A DNA stretch of 64,000 nucleotides from Streptomyces resistomycificus. GTDB taxonomy: Bacteria; Actinomycetota; Actinomycetes; Streptomycetales; Streptomycetaceae. Below the pieces are notes generated by a model. It was not told the DNA's origin, ran no database searches, and saw only the letters and a list, made by a program, of their open reading frames with translations. Shown piece after piece: positions 15,868-25,336 of this stretch (positions are counted from its first letter, which is position 1; every line of letters starts with the position of its first letter). The stretch is taken from assembly GCF_001514265.1 (NCBI RefSeq), contig NZ_KQ948992.1, positions 124,001 to 188,000 on the forward strand. The letters run 5' to 3'. The position numbers and the translations under genes were made by a program.

Positions 15868-17532
15868 ATGAGTGTGGACACCAGAACACCCCGCACACCC
15901 ACGGGGGACGGCCCGTCGGGATTCGACGACGCTCCCGCGCTGAGCATGGTGAAGGTGCCGAGCGATCCGGCGCAGATCATCGTCAATCATGTGAGCTTCC
16001 GCGTGCAGTTGGGCGCGGCGACGCGGCGTAGCCAATCCCCGCGGATCGCACGGCACTTGAGCACCGACGACACCACCCGGATCCCCCCCGTCGGTGCCGC
16101 GGTCGGCAGACCGGGCGTGACCGCGGCCGCCCGTCGCCGGCCCGTCGTGTGGAGCGGCAGGTCCGATCCCGACGACACCGGAGCCCACCGCCTGTTGCAG
16201 GCCGTGCGGGGCGGCAGCGTCCGGTACGGCGAGGACCCCGTCACGTCCGCCGACGCCGGAGCCACCCAGGTCATCCCGCGGATCGACGCCAACGGCGGTT
16301 ACGGCGACGGCGGTTACGACGACGGCTACGACGCCCTCGACCAGACCGTCGAGACCCCGGTCGTGGGCGCCCAGCGCACCCACGCCTCCGACGGCGGCCG
16401 ACTCCTGCCGAACATGCGGACCGTGGGCAGCGTCGACGACGAACCCGCCTACCGGGGCGAGGAGTTCGACGAGTACGGCACGTCCGACACCGGCACCGAC
16501 GGCCGCCGCGCCAAGCGGCACGGCGACGAACCGGCACGGCACGCCTACTTCCCGGGCCGCCGTATGAACCTCGGCGTCGTCCTGCTCCCGCTGCGGATCT
16601 TCCTCGGGTTCATCTCCATCTACGCCGGCATGGGCAAACTCTGCGACCCCGTCTACTTCGACGGCGGCGAACGCGGCTCCATGGTCAAGTGGCTCAACAC
16701 CCTGCACCCCTGGGAAGTCGCCGAGCCGCTGCGGCAGTTCGCCCTCGAGCACCCGGTCGGAGCCGGGCTGGTCATCGCCTTCCTCCAGGTCATCGTGGGC
16801 GTCCTCACGATCCTGGGCTGCTGGCAGCGGGTCGCCGCGGTGGTCGGCGCCGGCCTCTCGGCCGCGCTCCTCGTCACGGTGAGCTGGAAGAGCGTCCCCG
16901 CCTACGACACCCCCGACATCATCTACCTGGCCGCCTGGTCCCCGCTGATCATCGCGGGCGCCCCCGTCTACTCCATCGACGGCCGTCTCGCCGGCGGCGC
17001 CTGGCGCCGCCTCGGCCCCCGTGCCGACATCTGGGACCTGCGCCGCTACGTGCTGCGTCGCGGCGCCCTGATCACCGTCGTCGTCACCGGGCTGACCCTG
17101 CTCCTCGGCTCGCTCCTCGGCGGCGCGGTCCGTGACGCGGACCGCGTAGTCGTCCCCGGACCCGGTGAGGCCCCGCGCAACGAACTGCCCGGCTCCCCGC
17201 TCCCGCAGGACCCCGCCAAGCGGCAGAAGAGGACCCCGTCGGCCTCCACCACGCCCACCCAGGGCGCCACGACCGGCCCCTCCGCGGCCACCTCCGCCAC
17301 CCCGGACGCCACCCAGGACACCGGCACGGTCACCGGCGGCTCGCCCAGCCAGACCCAGGGCACCGGCCAGGCGCCGCCCCAGCAGTCCGCCCCGGTCGAG
17401 CAGGCCCCCAGCACCAGCTCCGGCCCCACGTCCGGCGGCAGCGCCTCCGGCGGTTCCACAGGTGGCTCAGGCAGCGGCGGCGGAGGCTCCGCCTCCGGCC
17501 AGCCGGGCCTGGTAGGCGGCCTGTTGGGGTAA
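15868..17532 (+). CDS. DoxX-family membrane protein with long disordered ends
   Basis: 554 residues. Residues 1-225 are hydrophilic with no domain recognised. Residues about 230-425 hold the DoxX/TQO-like membrane domain: RRMNLGVVLLPLRIFLGFISIYAGMGKL, then two further segments around VGAGLVIAFLQVIVGVLTILGC and VVGAGLSAALLVTVSW, then IIYLAAWSPLIIAGAPVYSIDGR. A further membrane segment ITVVVTGLTLLLGSLLGGAV follows. The last 130 residues are Pro/Thr/Ser/Gly-rich, probably outside the membrane. DoxX proteins are linked to quinone/thiol redox; the activity is unproven here. The ATG follows ggttag with no Shine-Dalgarno. Confidence 0.85.
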   Translation: MSVDTRTPRTPTGDGPSGFDDAPALSMVKVPSDPAQIIVNHVSFRVQLGAATRRSQSPRIARHLSTDDTTRIPPVGAAVGRPGVTAAARRRPVVWSGRSDPDDTGAHRLLQAVRGGSVRYGEDPVTSADAGATQVIPRIDANGGYGDGGYDDGYDALDQTVETPVVGAQRTHASDGGRLLPNMRTVGSVDDEPAYRGEEFDEYGTSDTGTDGRRAKRHGDEPARHAYFPGRRMNLGVVLLPLRIFLGFISIYAGMGKLCDPVYFDGGERGSMVKWLNTLHPWEVAEPLRQFALEHPVGAGLVIAFLQVIVGVLTILGCWQRVAAVVGAGLSAALLVTVSWKSVPAYDTPDIIYLAAWSPLIIAGAPVYSIDGRLAGGAWRRLGPRADIWDLRRYVLRRGALITVVVTGLTLLLGSLLGGAVRDADRVVVPGPGEAPRNELPGSPLPQDPAKRQKRTPSASTTPTQGATTGPSAATSATPDATQDTGTVTGGSPSQTQGTGQAPPQQSAPVEQAPSTSSGPTSGGSASGGSTGGSGSGGGGSASGQPGLVGGLLG

Positions 17533-17583
17533 CCGAGCCGGTGGGCGGCATCCTGGGCACGCCCGCCGGCTGAACTCCCCGCC

Positions 17584-17634
17584 CATACGACGGAGGGTCC
17601 CGCACGTCATCCGTGCGGGACCCTCCGTCGTATG
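17584..17634. terminator. perfect 23-bp stem terminator
   Basis: catacgacggagggtcccg plus cacg pairs without mismatch with its complement across a 5-nt loop (17607-17611). It lies 50 bp after the DoxX-protein stop and about 110 bp before the stop of the converging gene, so it can act in both directions. Confidence 0.92.
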
Positions 17635-17742
17635 CGTGGGGGCCTGCGAGGCCGCTCAGGAGCGTCGGGAACCGCGCGACCCGCTGGACCACCTGCCGGC
17701 ACTCGCCGAACCGCCACCTGACCGGCACCCGCCGAACGGCCT

Positions 17743-18474
17743 CTAACGACCCAGCGCGGCGAGCTCCTTGGCCGCCTCCGTCAGGTCCTTCGCGGTGTCG
17801 ATGGCGCGCCAGTACGCGCCCTGCGGGATCGGGTAACCGGCGAGGCGGCGCTCACGCGCGAGGCGGGGAAAGGTCGTGCGCTCGTGATCGCCGCGCTCGG
17901 GCAGCAGACCCGCGAACTCCGGCGCGAAGACGTACACGCCCGCGTTGATCTCGTGCGTGCTCGGCGGCGACTCTATGAAGTCCGTGACCCGGCCGAACCC
18001 GTCCGTCTCCACCGCTCCCCACGGAATGCGCGGCCGTGCCAGCGCCAGGGTCGCCACCGCGTCGCGCTCGGCGTGGAAGTCCGCCATGTCGCGCAGCGAG
18101 AAACGGGTCCAGATGTCGCCGTTGGTGGCGTACCAGGGCCGGTCGGGGTGGGGGAGATGCGCGGCGGCGTACTTCAGGCCGCCGCCGCGGCCGAGCGGCT
18201 CCGTCTCGACGACGGTGGTGACGTTCACCGGGAGGTCGGCCGTCTCCAGCCAGTTCTGCAGGACTTCGGCGAGATGGCCGCAGCTGACCACCACGTCCGT
18301 CACGCCCTCTTCCGCGAGCCAGACAAGCTGATGGCCGATGATCGGAGTCCCCGTGCCGGGGATCTCGACCATCGGCTTGGGCCGGTCGTCGGTGTAGGGG
18401 CGCAGGCGGGAGCCCTGGCCGCCGGCCAGTACGACGGCTTGAACGGGGCGGGACGCGGCGTTCGGATCGGTCAT
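17743..18474 (-). CDS. sugar-phosphate nucleotidyltransferase family protein
   Basis: 243 residues. The N-terminal NTP-binding signature is VVLAGGQGSRLRPYTDDRPKPMVE. The metal-binding Asp is in YATNGDIWTRF (about 118), and HEINAGVYVFAPEFAGLLP follows. The sequence resembles mannose-1-phosphate guanylyltransferase/glucose-1-phosphate thymidylyltransferase enzymes without a left-handed beta-helix tail. The sugar and nucleotide cannot be assigned. TACAGT lies 6 bases before the ATG, so it is probably leaderless. It has an upstream neighbour in the same orientation at 18564. Confidence 0.88.
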   Translation of the reverse strand: MTDPNAASRPVQAVVLAGGQGSRLRPYTDDRPKPMVEIPGTGTPIIGHQLVWLAEEGVTDVVVSCGHLAEVLQNWLETADLPVNVTTVVETEPLGRGGGLKYAAAHLPHPDRPWYATNGDIWTRFSLRDMADFHAERDAVATLALARPRIPWGAVETDGFGRVTDFIESPPSTHEINAGVYVFAPEFAGLLPERGDHERTTFPRLARERRLAGYPIPQGAYWRAIDTAKDLTEAAKELAALGR

Positions 18475-18563
18475 GACCGAACTGTACGTGGCGTCCCGCC
18501 CGCAGCCGGGGCCGGCAACCCTTCCTTGGAACCAGGCGCTACCACCCTCCCTCGGGCCGTCGT

Positions 18564-19019
18564 TCAGCTGTGCGCGGCCGCGACGCCGGTCGCGAAGGAC
18601 GTGTCGCAGACGGGCCGGGCGAACGACTGGGCGCGCGTGGGTCCGTACACACGGACCGCGGCCTTGCCCAGGGCGCGCGCGATGGACACGCAGTGCTTCG
18701 CCAGCGACGGACGGCCGTTCACCGCCTCCTGGAGGTGGGTGAGTGCGACGCCCGGGTTCTTCTCCTGGAGCTCGGTCAGCAGCTGGTCGCGCAGCAGCTC
18801 GTGCGGGGCGCGGGCCACGGCCCCCGAGGAGGTGTCCGCGTTGGAGGCGTCCGCCGCGGTGAGCACCGAGTTCGAGGGGTTCCCCGACCAGTTGACTCGG
18901 GTGACCGCCAGGGTCCCGGAGAGCACCAGGACTACGGGCAGGACGAATGCGAGGGAGCGGCCGATCCGGCGGGCGGGGCCCCGGCCGCGTCGCGTCTGTT
19001 GGTTAGTGGAGTGCTTCAC
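18564..19019 (-). CDS. membrane-anchored or secreted hypothetical protein
   Basis: 151 residues from a GTG. The N-terminus is basic (KHSTNQQTRRGRGPARRIGR) and is followed by a hydrophobic segment SLAFVLPVVLVLSGTLAVT (about 22-40), then a helical exported domain with HELLRDQLLTELQEKNPGVALTHL and two cysteines (KHCVSIARAL, RPVCDTSF) that could form a disulfide. TACCCT lies 7 bases before the start, so it is probably leaderless. I do not recognise a named family; it is conserved-looking and ends in VAAAHS. Confidence 0.75.
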   Translation of the reverse strand: MKHSTNQQTRRGRGPARRIGRSLAFVLPVVLVLSGTLAVTRVNWSGNPSNSVLTAADASNADTSSGAVARAPHELLRDQLLTELQEKNPGVALTHLQEAVNGRPSLAKHCVSIARALGKAAVRVYGPTRAQSFARPVCDTSFATGVAAAHS

Positions 19020-19160
19020 GCGTGTGAGGGTAGCGCGGGGTGATGATTTGGCGACATTTAGTCACCGGTTCGGGGGATGAAGTGGTGCCTCTTTTTGGGT
19101 AACGCGTTGACGCACACTGCTCGAAATGACGGGTATGCCGGGGTATTCGGCGACAGCGAA

Positions 19161-19190
19161 GAGGGCCCCGCGGCAGGCCGCGGGGCCCTC
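19161..19190. terminator. terminator after msiK
   Basis: gagggccccgcgg and its exact complement form a 13-bp stem with a 4-nt loop, flanked by aa and tt. It lies 43 bp beyond the msiK stop. Confidence 0.88.
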
Positions 19191-19232
19191 TTCGTCAACC
19201 TGGGTGAATTGCCCGGGGTTGTGCTGCCCGGG

Positions 19233-20369
<1,137 letters not shown>

Positions 20370-20571
20370 GGTGAAGGGCCCCCTTCTACCGGCAGGAACG
20401 TGCCGGACGATCCGTTGTAGGAAGGTGGTGAGCCGCCCCCGGCGGTGCGGGGGTGGTGTAGTCCACACGCGTGAACTGGGTCAGGACGGTACCTGGCGTT
20501 CACGTGGTCTGTCAGTACCTGGGGGACTGTGAACTTCGCCGAAATTTTCGAGGGGGCGGCAGAGCAACGCA

Positions 20572-20715
20572 CTTTTGACCTCGCTACGAAGCTTCCTGCT
20601 TCATCGCCCGCCGCCGACCACGCGCAACCCTGGTGAGCTGCGACTGACCGGTCTTACGTGGGCTCCACAGGCATTCCGGCCGACGGCCCGTCGGTCCGTA
20701 CCGCACCAGCCACGC
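20572..20715 (-). ncRNA. putative omega-RNA 3' scaffold / right end of the TnpB element
   Basis: Downstream of the tnpB stop, the minus strand runs through GC-rich sequence to a small stem-loop (GAAGC/GCTTC, 20588-20602) and then GGTCAAAAG ending at 20572. In IS605/IS1341 elements the omega-RNA ends at the right end of the element in a short hairpin plus a conserved tail, and the following bases are the guide. The guide here would be TGCGTTGCTCTGCCGC (20571-20556). The assignment is by position and resemblance only. Confidence 0.35.
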
Positions 20716-22035
20716 CTACGCGGCCAGCAACCGCAATCCTTCGTCCCGGAGATTCGCGGCGGCGTTCACATCGCGGTCGTGGAGCGCACCGCACTCGGCA
20801 CACGTCCACTGCCGCACCGAGACGTCCAGCTTGGGGCCCATGGAGTGACAGCCCGAGCATCGCCGGGTCGAGGGAAAGAAGCGGTCCACGACCACCAGCG
20901 TCCGGCCGTACCATTCGCACTTGTAGCGCAGCTGCCGCACCAGCTCGCCCCAGCCGGCGTCCATGATCGCCCGGTTCAGCTTCGCCTTCCGTTGCTTCCC
21001 CTTGCCGCGCCTCGCTCGCATCAGGGCCGCGACGGACAGCTCCTCCACCACGAGCACTTGGTTCTCGCGCACGAGGCGGGTGGTGAGCTGGTCCAACAAG
21101 TCCCTGCGGACGTCACGGATGAGTGTGTGGAGGCGCGCGATCTTCAGCTTGGCCTTCTCCCGGTTCTGGGACCCCTTCACCTTCCTGTGCAGTTCCCGCT
21201 GCAACCGTGCCAGCTTTCGCGCGTACCGCTTCAACAATCGTGGATGATCGAGCTTCGTCCCGTCGTCCAACGTGACGAGAGACGCCAGCCCCACATCCAC
21301 CCCGACCGCCTTCGGCTCCCCCGAACCCGGAACGAAGACGGGAGACAACGGCGCTATTCGCTCCTCTACCAGCGTCGACACGAAATACCGCCCCGCGCGA
21401 TCCCGGGTCACGGACAAGCGAACCGGGACCACTTCGGCGGGCAACGCCCTTGACCACCGGATGTCCAGCGGCTGCGTTTGCTTGGCCAGCGTGATCAACC
21501 CCGTACCCGGCCGCTCCGGATCTTCGATCCACCGGAAGCCCGTGCGCACGTAGGTCGCCGCATCCCGCGACCGCCCCTTCTTCTTCCGCTTCGGATACCT
21601 TTGCTCCCCCTTGAAGAACCGGCCGTACGCCTGGTCGAGATGTCGCAGGGACTGTTGAAGGACCGTCGACGACACGTCCTGCAACCACCCCGTCTCCTCA
21701 GCCCGTTTCCAGCCGGTCAGCGCGCGGCACGTCTCCGCGAAGCCCACCTTCACCCGGTGCCGTTCCCAGGCCTCGGACCGCAGCGCCAGCCCCTCGTTGT
21801 AGACCCACCGGCATGCCCCGAAGGTCCGCTCCAACTGCTCGGCCTGCTCTTCGGTCGGGTAGAAGCGGAAACGGTAGAGGCGGTGGTGCGCGTCCGAAGT
21901 CTTGGCGTGGGACTTCAGCCGCGTGGTCTTCCGCGCGTGGTGCTTGCGGCGCTCGCCGATGCCGAGTGCCTCGCGCTTGATGCGCTCGGCCTCCTCGCCC
22001 TTCACCGCCGTCGGCTTCGCCGCCGTCTTCCCCAT
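20716..22035 (-). CDS. tnpB: TnpB RNA-guided nuclease / IS1341-type OrfB
   Basis: 439 residues. The N-terminal region includes YRFRFYPTEEQAEQLERTFG (OrfB_IS605 N-terminal helix-turn-helix part). The RuvC-like active site appears complete: Asp in AVGVDVGLASLVTLDDG (about 247), Glu in VLVVEELSVAALM (about 330) and Asp in LHDRDVNAAANLRDEG (about 425). A zinc-finger CSGCHSMGPK...WTCAECG lies between the last two. Lys/Arg-rich stretches fit RNA binding. The start at 22035 follows GGAGGGGGCC. No tnpA (Y1 transposase) gene is nearby, so the element looks non-autonomous. It lies between msiK and tRNA-Thr. Confidence 0.93.
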   Translation of the reverse strand: MGKTAAKPTAVKGEEAERIKREALGIGERRKHHARKTTRLKSHAKTSDAHHRLYRFRFYPTEEQAEQLERTFGACRWVYNEGLALRSEAWERHRVKVGFAETCRALTGWKRAEETGWLQDVSSTVLQQSLRHLDQAYGRFFKGEQRYPKRKKKGRSRDAATYVRTGFRWIEDPERPGTGLITLAKQTQPLDIRWSRALPAEVVPVRLSVTRDRAGRYFVSTLVEERIAPLSPVFVPGSGEPKAVGVDVGLASLVTLDDGTKLDHPRLLKRYARKLARLQRELHRKVKGSQNREKAKLKIARLHTLIRDVRRDLLDQLTTRLVRENQVLVVEELSVAALMRARRGKGKQRKAKLNRAIMDAGWGELVRQLRYKCEWYGRTLVVVDRFFPSTRRCSGCHSMGPKLDVSVRQWTCAECGALHDRDVNAAANLRDEGLRLLAA

Positions 22036-22210
22036 GGCCCCCTCCCCGACGATCCGATCTCCGGAACAGCACGTCAGATCGATCAACGAACGGATGCGCG
22101 GGTGGTTACGCATGAACCCGGAAGCGTGTGAGTGGAGAACTTCGTGGCTTGGGGAAACGGCCTCTGTGTACAGTGGTGCCGCCTTCCCGTGCGGAGTTGT
22201 GCCGTGCGAT

Positions 22211-22284
22211 GCCCCCTTAGCTCAGTTGGCCAGAGCGCGTGACTTGTAATCTCGAGGTCGTCGGTTCGATTCCGACAGGGGGCT
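22211..22284 (+). tRNA. tRNA-Thr (anticodon TGT)
   Basis: The acceptor stem gcccccT pairs with aggggGC (22277-22283). The D arm is agctcagttggccagagc and the anticodon loop is cTTGTaa, giving TGT. The T arm is gtcggttcgattccgac. CCA is not encoded. A TACAGT -10-like box lies about 35 bp upstream. The 3' end is not visibly duplicated in the window, so there is no sign of an integrated island. Confidence 0.96.
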
Positions 22285-22324
22285 CAGGAAAACCCAGGTC
22301 AGACGGTGTCTGGCCTGGGTTCTT

Positions 22325-22804
22325 TCATGTCGGGTCGCCCAGGGTGCGCAGGGACTCGTCGGTCAGGCGGTACACCGTCCACTCGTTCTGGGGGTGGGCG
22401 CCGAGGGATTCGTAGAAGGCGATCGACGGGGTGTTCCAGTTCAGGACGGACCACTCCAGGCGTTCGTAGCCGCGGGCGACGCAGATGCGGGCCAGTTCGG
22501 TGAGGAGGGCCTTGCCGTGGCCGGCGCCCCGGGCGTCGGGGCGGACGTAGAGGTCCTCGAGGTAGATGCCGTGGACGCCGCGCCAGGTGGAGAAGTTGAG
22601 GAACCACAGGGCGAAGCCGACGGGCTCGCCGGTGGTGTCGTCGGTGGCGATGTGGGCGTAGGCGGCGGGGTGTTCGCCGAAGAGGGCGTCGTGGAGCTGG
22701 GCCGGGGTGGCCCTGGCCTCGTGCGGGGCCTTCTCGTACTCGGCGAGTTCGCGGACGAGGGCGTGGATGACGGGGATGTCGCCGGGGGTCGCGGTGCGGA
22801 TCAT
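22325..22804 (-). CDS. GNAT acetyltransferase, diamine-acetyltransferase-like
   Basis: 159 residues. The layout IRTATPGDIPVIHALVRELAEYEKAP matches the SSAT-like N-terminus. The acetyl-CoA loop is VRPDARGAGHGKALL (about 88-102), preceded by GIYLEDLYV. The C-terminal WSVLNWNTPSIAFYESLGA is typical of spermidine/spermine-type acetyltransferases. The substrate is probably an amine or amino acid, but unproven. TAGCCT lies 6 bases before the ATG, so it is probably leaderless. It is 10 bp from the kinase gene stop at 22814. Confidence 0.88.
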   Translation of the reverse strand: MIRTATPGDIPVIHALVRELAEYEKAPHEARATPAQLHDALFGEHPAAYAHIATDDTTGEPVGFALWFLNFSTWRGVHGIYLEDLYVRPDARGAGHGKALLTELARICVARGYERLEWSVLNWNTPSIAFYESLGAHPQNEWTVYRLTDESLRTLGDPT

Positions 22805-22813
22805 GCCGGGAGG

Positions 22814-23701
22814 CTAGCCCGCGTGATTCCTCAGGCGCCTCCCGATCTCCAGCCGGCGGGGCTCCGGCGGGCGGCCGTCCTCGATGTCCCACAGGGTGTT
22901 CTGGAGGAGCCGGGCGAGGGTCCAGGCACGCGCGCGGGCGCGGTCGAGGCCGAGGACGTCGGTCATGGCGTCGAAGCGCCAGTGGATCTCGTCGGCGTCG
23001 AAGCGGTTGTCGAGGGCCGGCCAGAGTTCGAAGCCGGGGTCGCCGGCGAGCGGTTTGGGGTCGATGGCGAGCCAGGGGGCGCGGTCGGAGGCGAGGACGT
23101 TCTCGTCGTGCAGGTCCCAGTGCAGGAGGCGGTCGCCGGGTTCGTCGATCACCTCGCGTACGGCGGCGGCGCAGTCGGCGATCAGGCGGCGGGTGCGTAG
23201 GTCCGGGGTGCGTTCCAGTGCCCGGGGGGTCCGGTCGAGCATGACCTGCGCGATGTCGCCGAGGCGCCGCATGCCCGGCGGGGCGGGGAACGCGGTGAGG
23301 TGGGACAGGAGCCGGGCGATGACGAGGACGGCCTCGCGGGTGTCGCCGAGGTGGGACAGCATGCGGGTGGGGTCGAGGCGTTCGAGGAGCATGGTCCCGG
23401 TGGCCTCGTCGTGATCGAGGAGCCGTACGGCCTGGTCGCCGTCCCAGACGCGCAGGGCGACGGGCTCTCCCTCGCTCTCCTCGTCGAGGAGTTGGAGCTT
23501 CAGGACGGCCCGGCCTGCGTCCGCGCGGACGACCGGCAGGACCAGGGCGCTGACCCCGTGCATCGGCCGTCCGTCGACCGTCAGCTCCCAGCGGTCGAGG
23601 AACTCGGCCGTCAGCCGCGGCAGTCCGGCGACGAAGGCGCGGCCCGCCTCCCCGTTGAACTCCTCCTGCGAGGCGGCCAGCTCGTCCGGGACGTCGATCA
23701 C
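22814..23701 (-). CDS. APH(6)/hydroxyurea-type small-molecule phosphotransferase
   Basis: 295 residues from a GTG at 23701 (VIDVPDELAASQEEFNG). Kinase-like catalytic motifs are LLHWDLHDENVLA (catalytic Asp, about 213) and WLAIDPKPLAGDPGFELWPAL (metal-binding Asp). This combination matches the streptomycin 6-phosphotransferase/hydroxyurea kinase family. TAGGGT lies 7 bases before the start, so it is probably leaderless. It could give antibiotic resistance or act in housekeeping; no biosynthetic genes are adjacent. The frame is open much further upstream, but codon composition and the promoter support this start. Confidence 0.88.
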   Translation of the reverse strand: MIDVPDELAASQEEFNGEAGRAFVAGLPRLTAEFLDRWELTVDGRPMHGVSALVLPVVRADAGRAVLKLQLLDEESEGEPVALRVWDGDQAVRLLDHDEATGTMLLERLDPTRMLSHLGDTREAVLVIARLLSHLTAFPAPPGMRRLGDIAQVMLDRTPRALERTPDLRTRRLIADCAAAVREVIDEPGDRLLHWDLHDENVLASDRAPWLAIDPKPLAGDPGFELWPALDNRFDADEIHWRFDAMTDVLGLDRARARAWTLARLLQNTLWDIEDGRPPEPRRLEIGRRLRNHAG

Positions 23702-23799
23702 GCGTCGGACCCTACCCGCGTCCGGGAATCGCCTCACGCGAATTCGAGTGGGGGAGGACCGGGCGGAGAGTGCGCGGCGGCTGCGGGTCTCGTGACCGC

Positions 23800-25293
23800 T
23801 CAGGCCACCGCCTCCGGTACCCCCGTCTTCGTCGTGGCGCCCCGTTTCGGGGGCCGTGAGGTGATCATCAGGCCCGCGACCAGGCCGGCCAGCAGCATGG
23901 CGGCGGCGGCCCACCAGATGGCGACCGAGTAGCCGTGGACGACGGCCTTCTCGGCGAGCAGGGCGCGGCCGCCCGGGTCGGCGAGGTGGGCGGTGAGGTA
24001 GGCCGTGCTGCTGGTGGTGGCGATGGTGTTGAGGAGGGCCGTGCCGATGGAACCGCCCACCTGCTGTGCGGTGTTGAGGGTCGCGGAGGTGACGCCGGAG
24101 TCCTGGGGGGCGACGCCCGCGGTGGCGGTGGAGAAGACCGGCACGTAGGTGAGGCCCATGCCGAGGCCCATGAGGATCAGCGCGGGCAGGATCTCGGTGG
24201 CGTAGTCGCTGTCCACGGTCATCCGGGTGAGGACCACCATGCCGGTCGCGGCGAGGAACATGCCGGGGGCCATGAGCATGCGGGGTGGCAGGCGGTTGAT
24301 CAGGCGGGCGGAGATCTGGGTGGAGCCGATGACGGTCGAGGCGGTGAGGGGGAGGAAGGCGAGGCCGGTCTGCACGGGGGAGTAGGCCAGGACGACCTGC
24401 AGGTAGTAGGTCATGAAGAGGAACAGGCCGAACATGCCGACGATGGCGAGGGCCATGGTGAGGAAGCAGCCGGCGCGGTCGCGGTCCCTGACGATGCGGA
24501 GGGGGAGCAGGGGCATGGGGGCCCGGGCCTGCCACCACACGAACGTCGTCAGGAGTGCGACGCCCGTCGTGAACAGGCCCAGGACCAGCGGGTCGGTCCA
24601 GCCCCGGGGTGCCGCCTCGCTGAAGCCGTAGACGATCGCGACCAGGCCGCCGCAGCCGAGCAGCACGCCGGGGACGTCGAGGCGGGCGCCGGCCTGGCCG
24701 GGGCGGGCGTCGAGGAGTGCGAGGGCGCCGATGACGGCGACGACGGCGATGGGGACGTTGACGTAGAGGCACCAGCGCCAGTCGAGGTACTCGGTGAGCA
24801 GTCCGCCGACGACGAAGCCGGTCGCCGAGCCGCTGCCGGCCAGGGCACCGTAGACGCCGAAGGCCTTTCCGCGCTCCCTGGGGTCGGTGAAGGTCGTCGT
24901 CAGGAGGGAGAGCGCGGAGGGGGCCAGTACGGCGGCGAAGGCGCCCTGGAGGGCGCGGGCGCCGAAGAGCATGCCGGGGGTGGCGGCGGCGCCGCCGAAC
25001 GCGGAGGCGGCGGCGAAGCCGACCAGGCCGATGACGAAGGTGCGCTTGCGGCCCACCAGGTCGGCGATGCGGCCGCCGAGCAGGAGGAGGCCGCCGAAGG
25101 CGAGGGTGTAGGCGGTGATCACCCATTGCCGGTCGCCGTCGGAGATGCCGAGGTCCTGCTGGGCGGACGGGAGCGCGATGTTGACGATGGTCGAGTCGAG
25201 GACCACCATCAGCTGCGCGAGGGCGATGATCACCAGGGCCCACCAGCGGCGCGGGTCGGCGTCCTTGGGAGCACCTTTCGGGGTGACGCTCAC
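23800..25293 (-). CDS. MFS drug exporter, DHA2 (14-TMS EmrB/QacA) family
   Basis: 497 residues with about 14 hydrophobic segments. Motif A is present as GGRIADLVGRKRTFVIG (about 70-86). Early segment VVLDSTIVNIALPSAQQDLG carries the LDxTIVNVALP signature of DHA2 transporters. Motif C-like GSGSATGFVVGGLLTEYLDWRWCLYVNVPI is typical. The family pumps cationic drugs or natural products out with protons; the substrate is unknown. There is no adjacent TetR regulator. The next gene on this strand, an oxidoreductase with a SoxR box, ends 44 bp before the start, so co-transcription from the SoxR promoter is possible. Confidence 0.92.
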   Translation of the reverse strand: MSVTPKGAPKDADPRRWWALVIIALAQLMVVLDSTIVNIALPSAQQDLGISDGDRQWVITAYTLAFGGLLLLGGRIADLVGRKRTFVIGLVGFAAASAFGGAAATPGMLFGARALQGAFAAVLAPSALSLLTTTFTDPRERGKAFGVYGALAGSGSATGFVVGGLLTEYLDWRWCLYVNVPIAVVAVIGALALLDARPGQAGARLDVPGVLLGCGGLVAIVYGFSEAAPRGWTDPLVLGLFTTGVALLTTFVWWQARAPMPLLPLRIVRDRDRAGCFLTMALAIVGMFGLFLFMTYYLQVVLAYSPVQTGLAFLPLTASTVIGSTQISARLINRLPPRMLMAPGMFLAATGMVVLTRMTVDSDYATEILPALILMGLGMGLTYVPVFSTATAGVAPQDSGVTSATLNTAQQVGGSIGTALLNTIATTSSTAYLTAHLADPGGRALLAEKAVVHGYSVAIWWAAAAMLLAGLVAGLMITSRPPKRGATTKTGVPEAVA

Positions 25294-25336
25294 CGGGTCA
25301 GCAGAACACGGATCGTGGCCGGTCGCATCCGGGGAG

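Noticed and set aside
22211..22284. tRNA-Thr as an attachment site of an integrative element
   Set aside because: There is no integrase, no excisionase and no second copy of the tRNA 3' end in the window. The adjacent TnpB element is of a different class.
23800..25293. antibiotic biosynthetic gene cluster around the exporter and APH-like kinase
   Set aside because: No PKS, NRPS, terpene or tailoring gene set surrounds them; they are single accessory genes.
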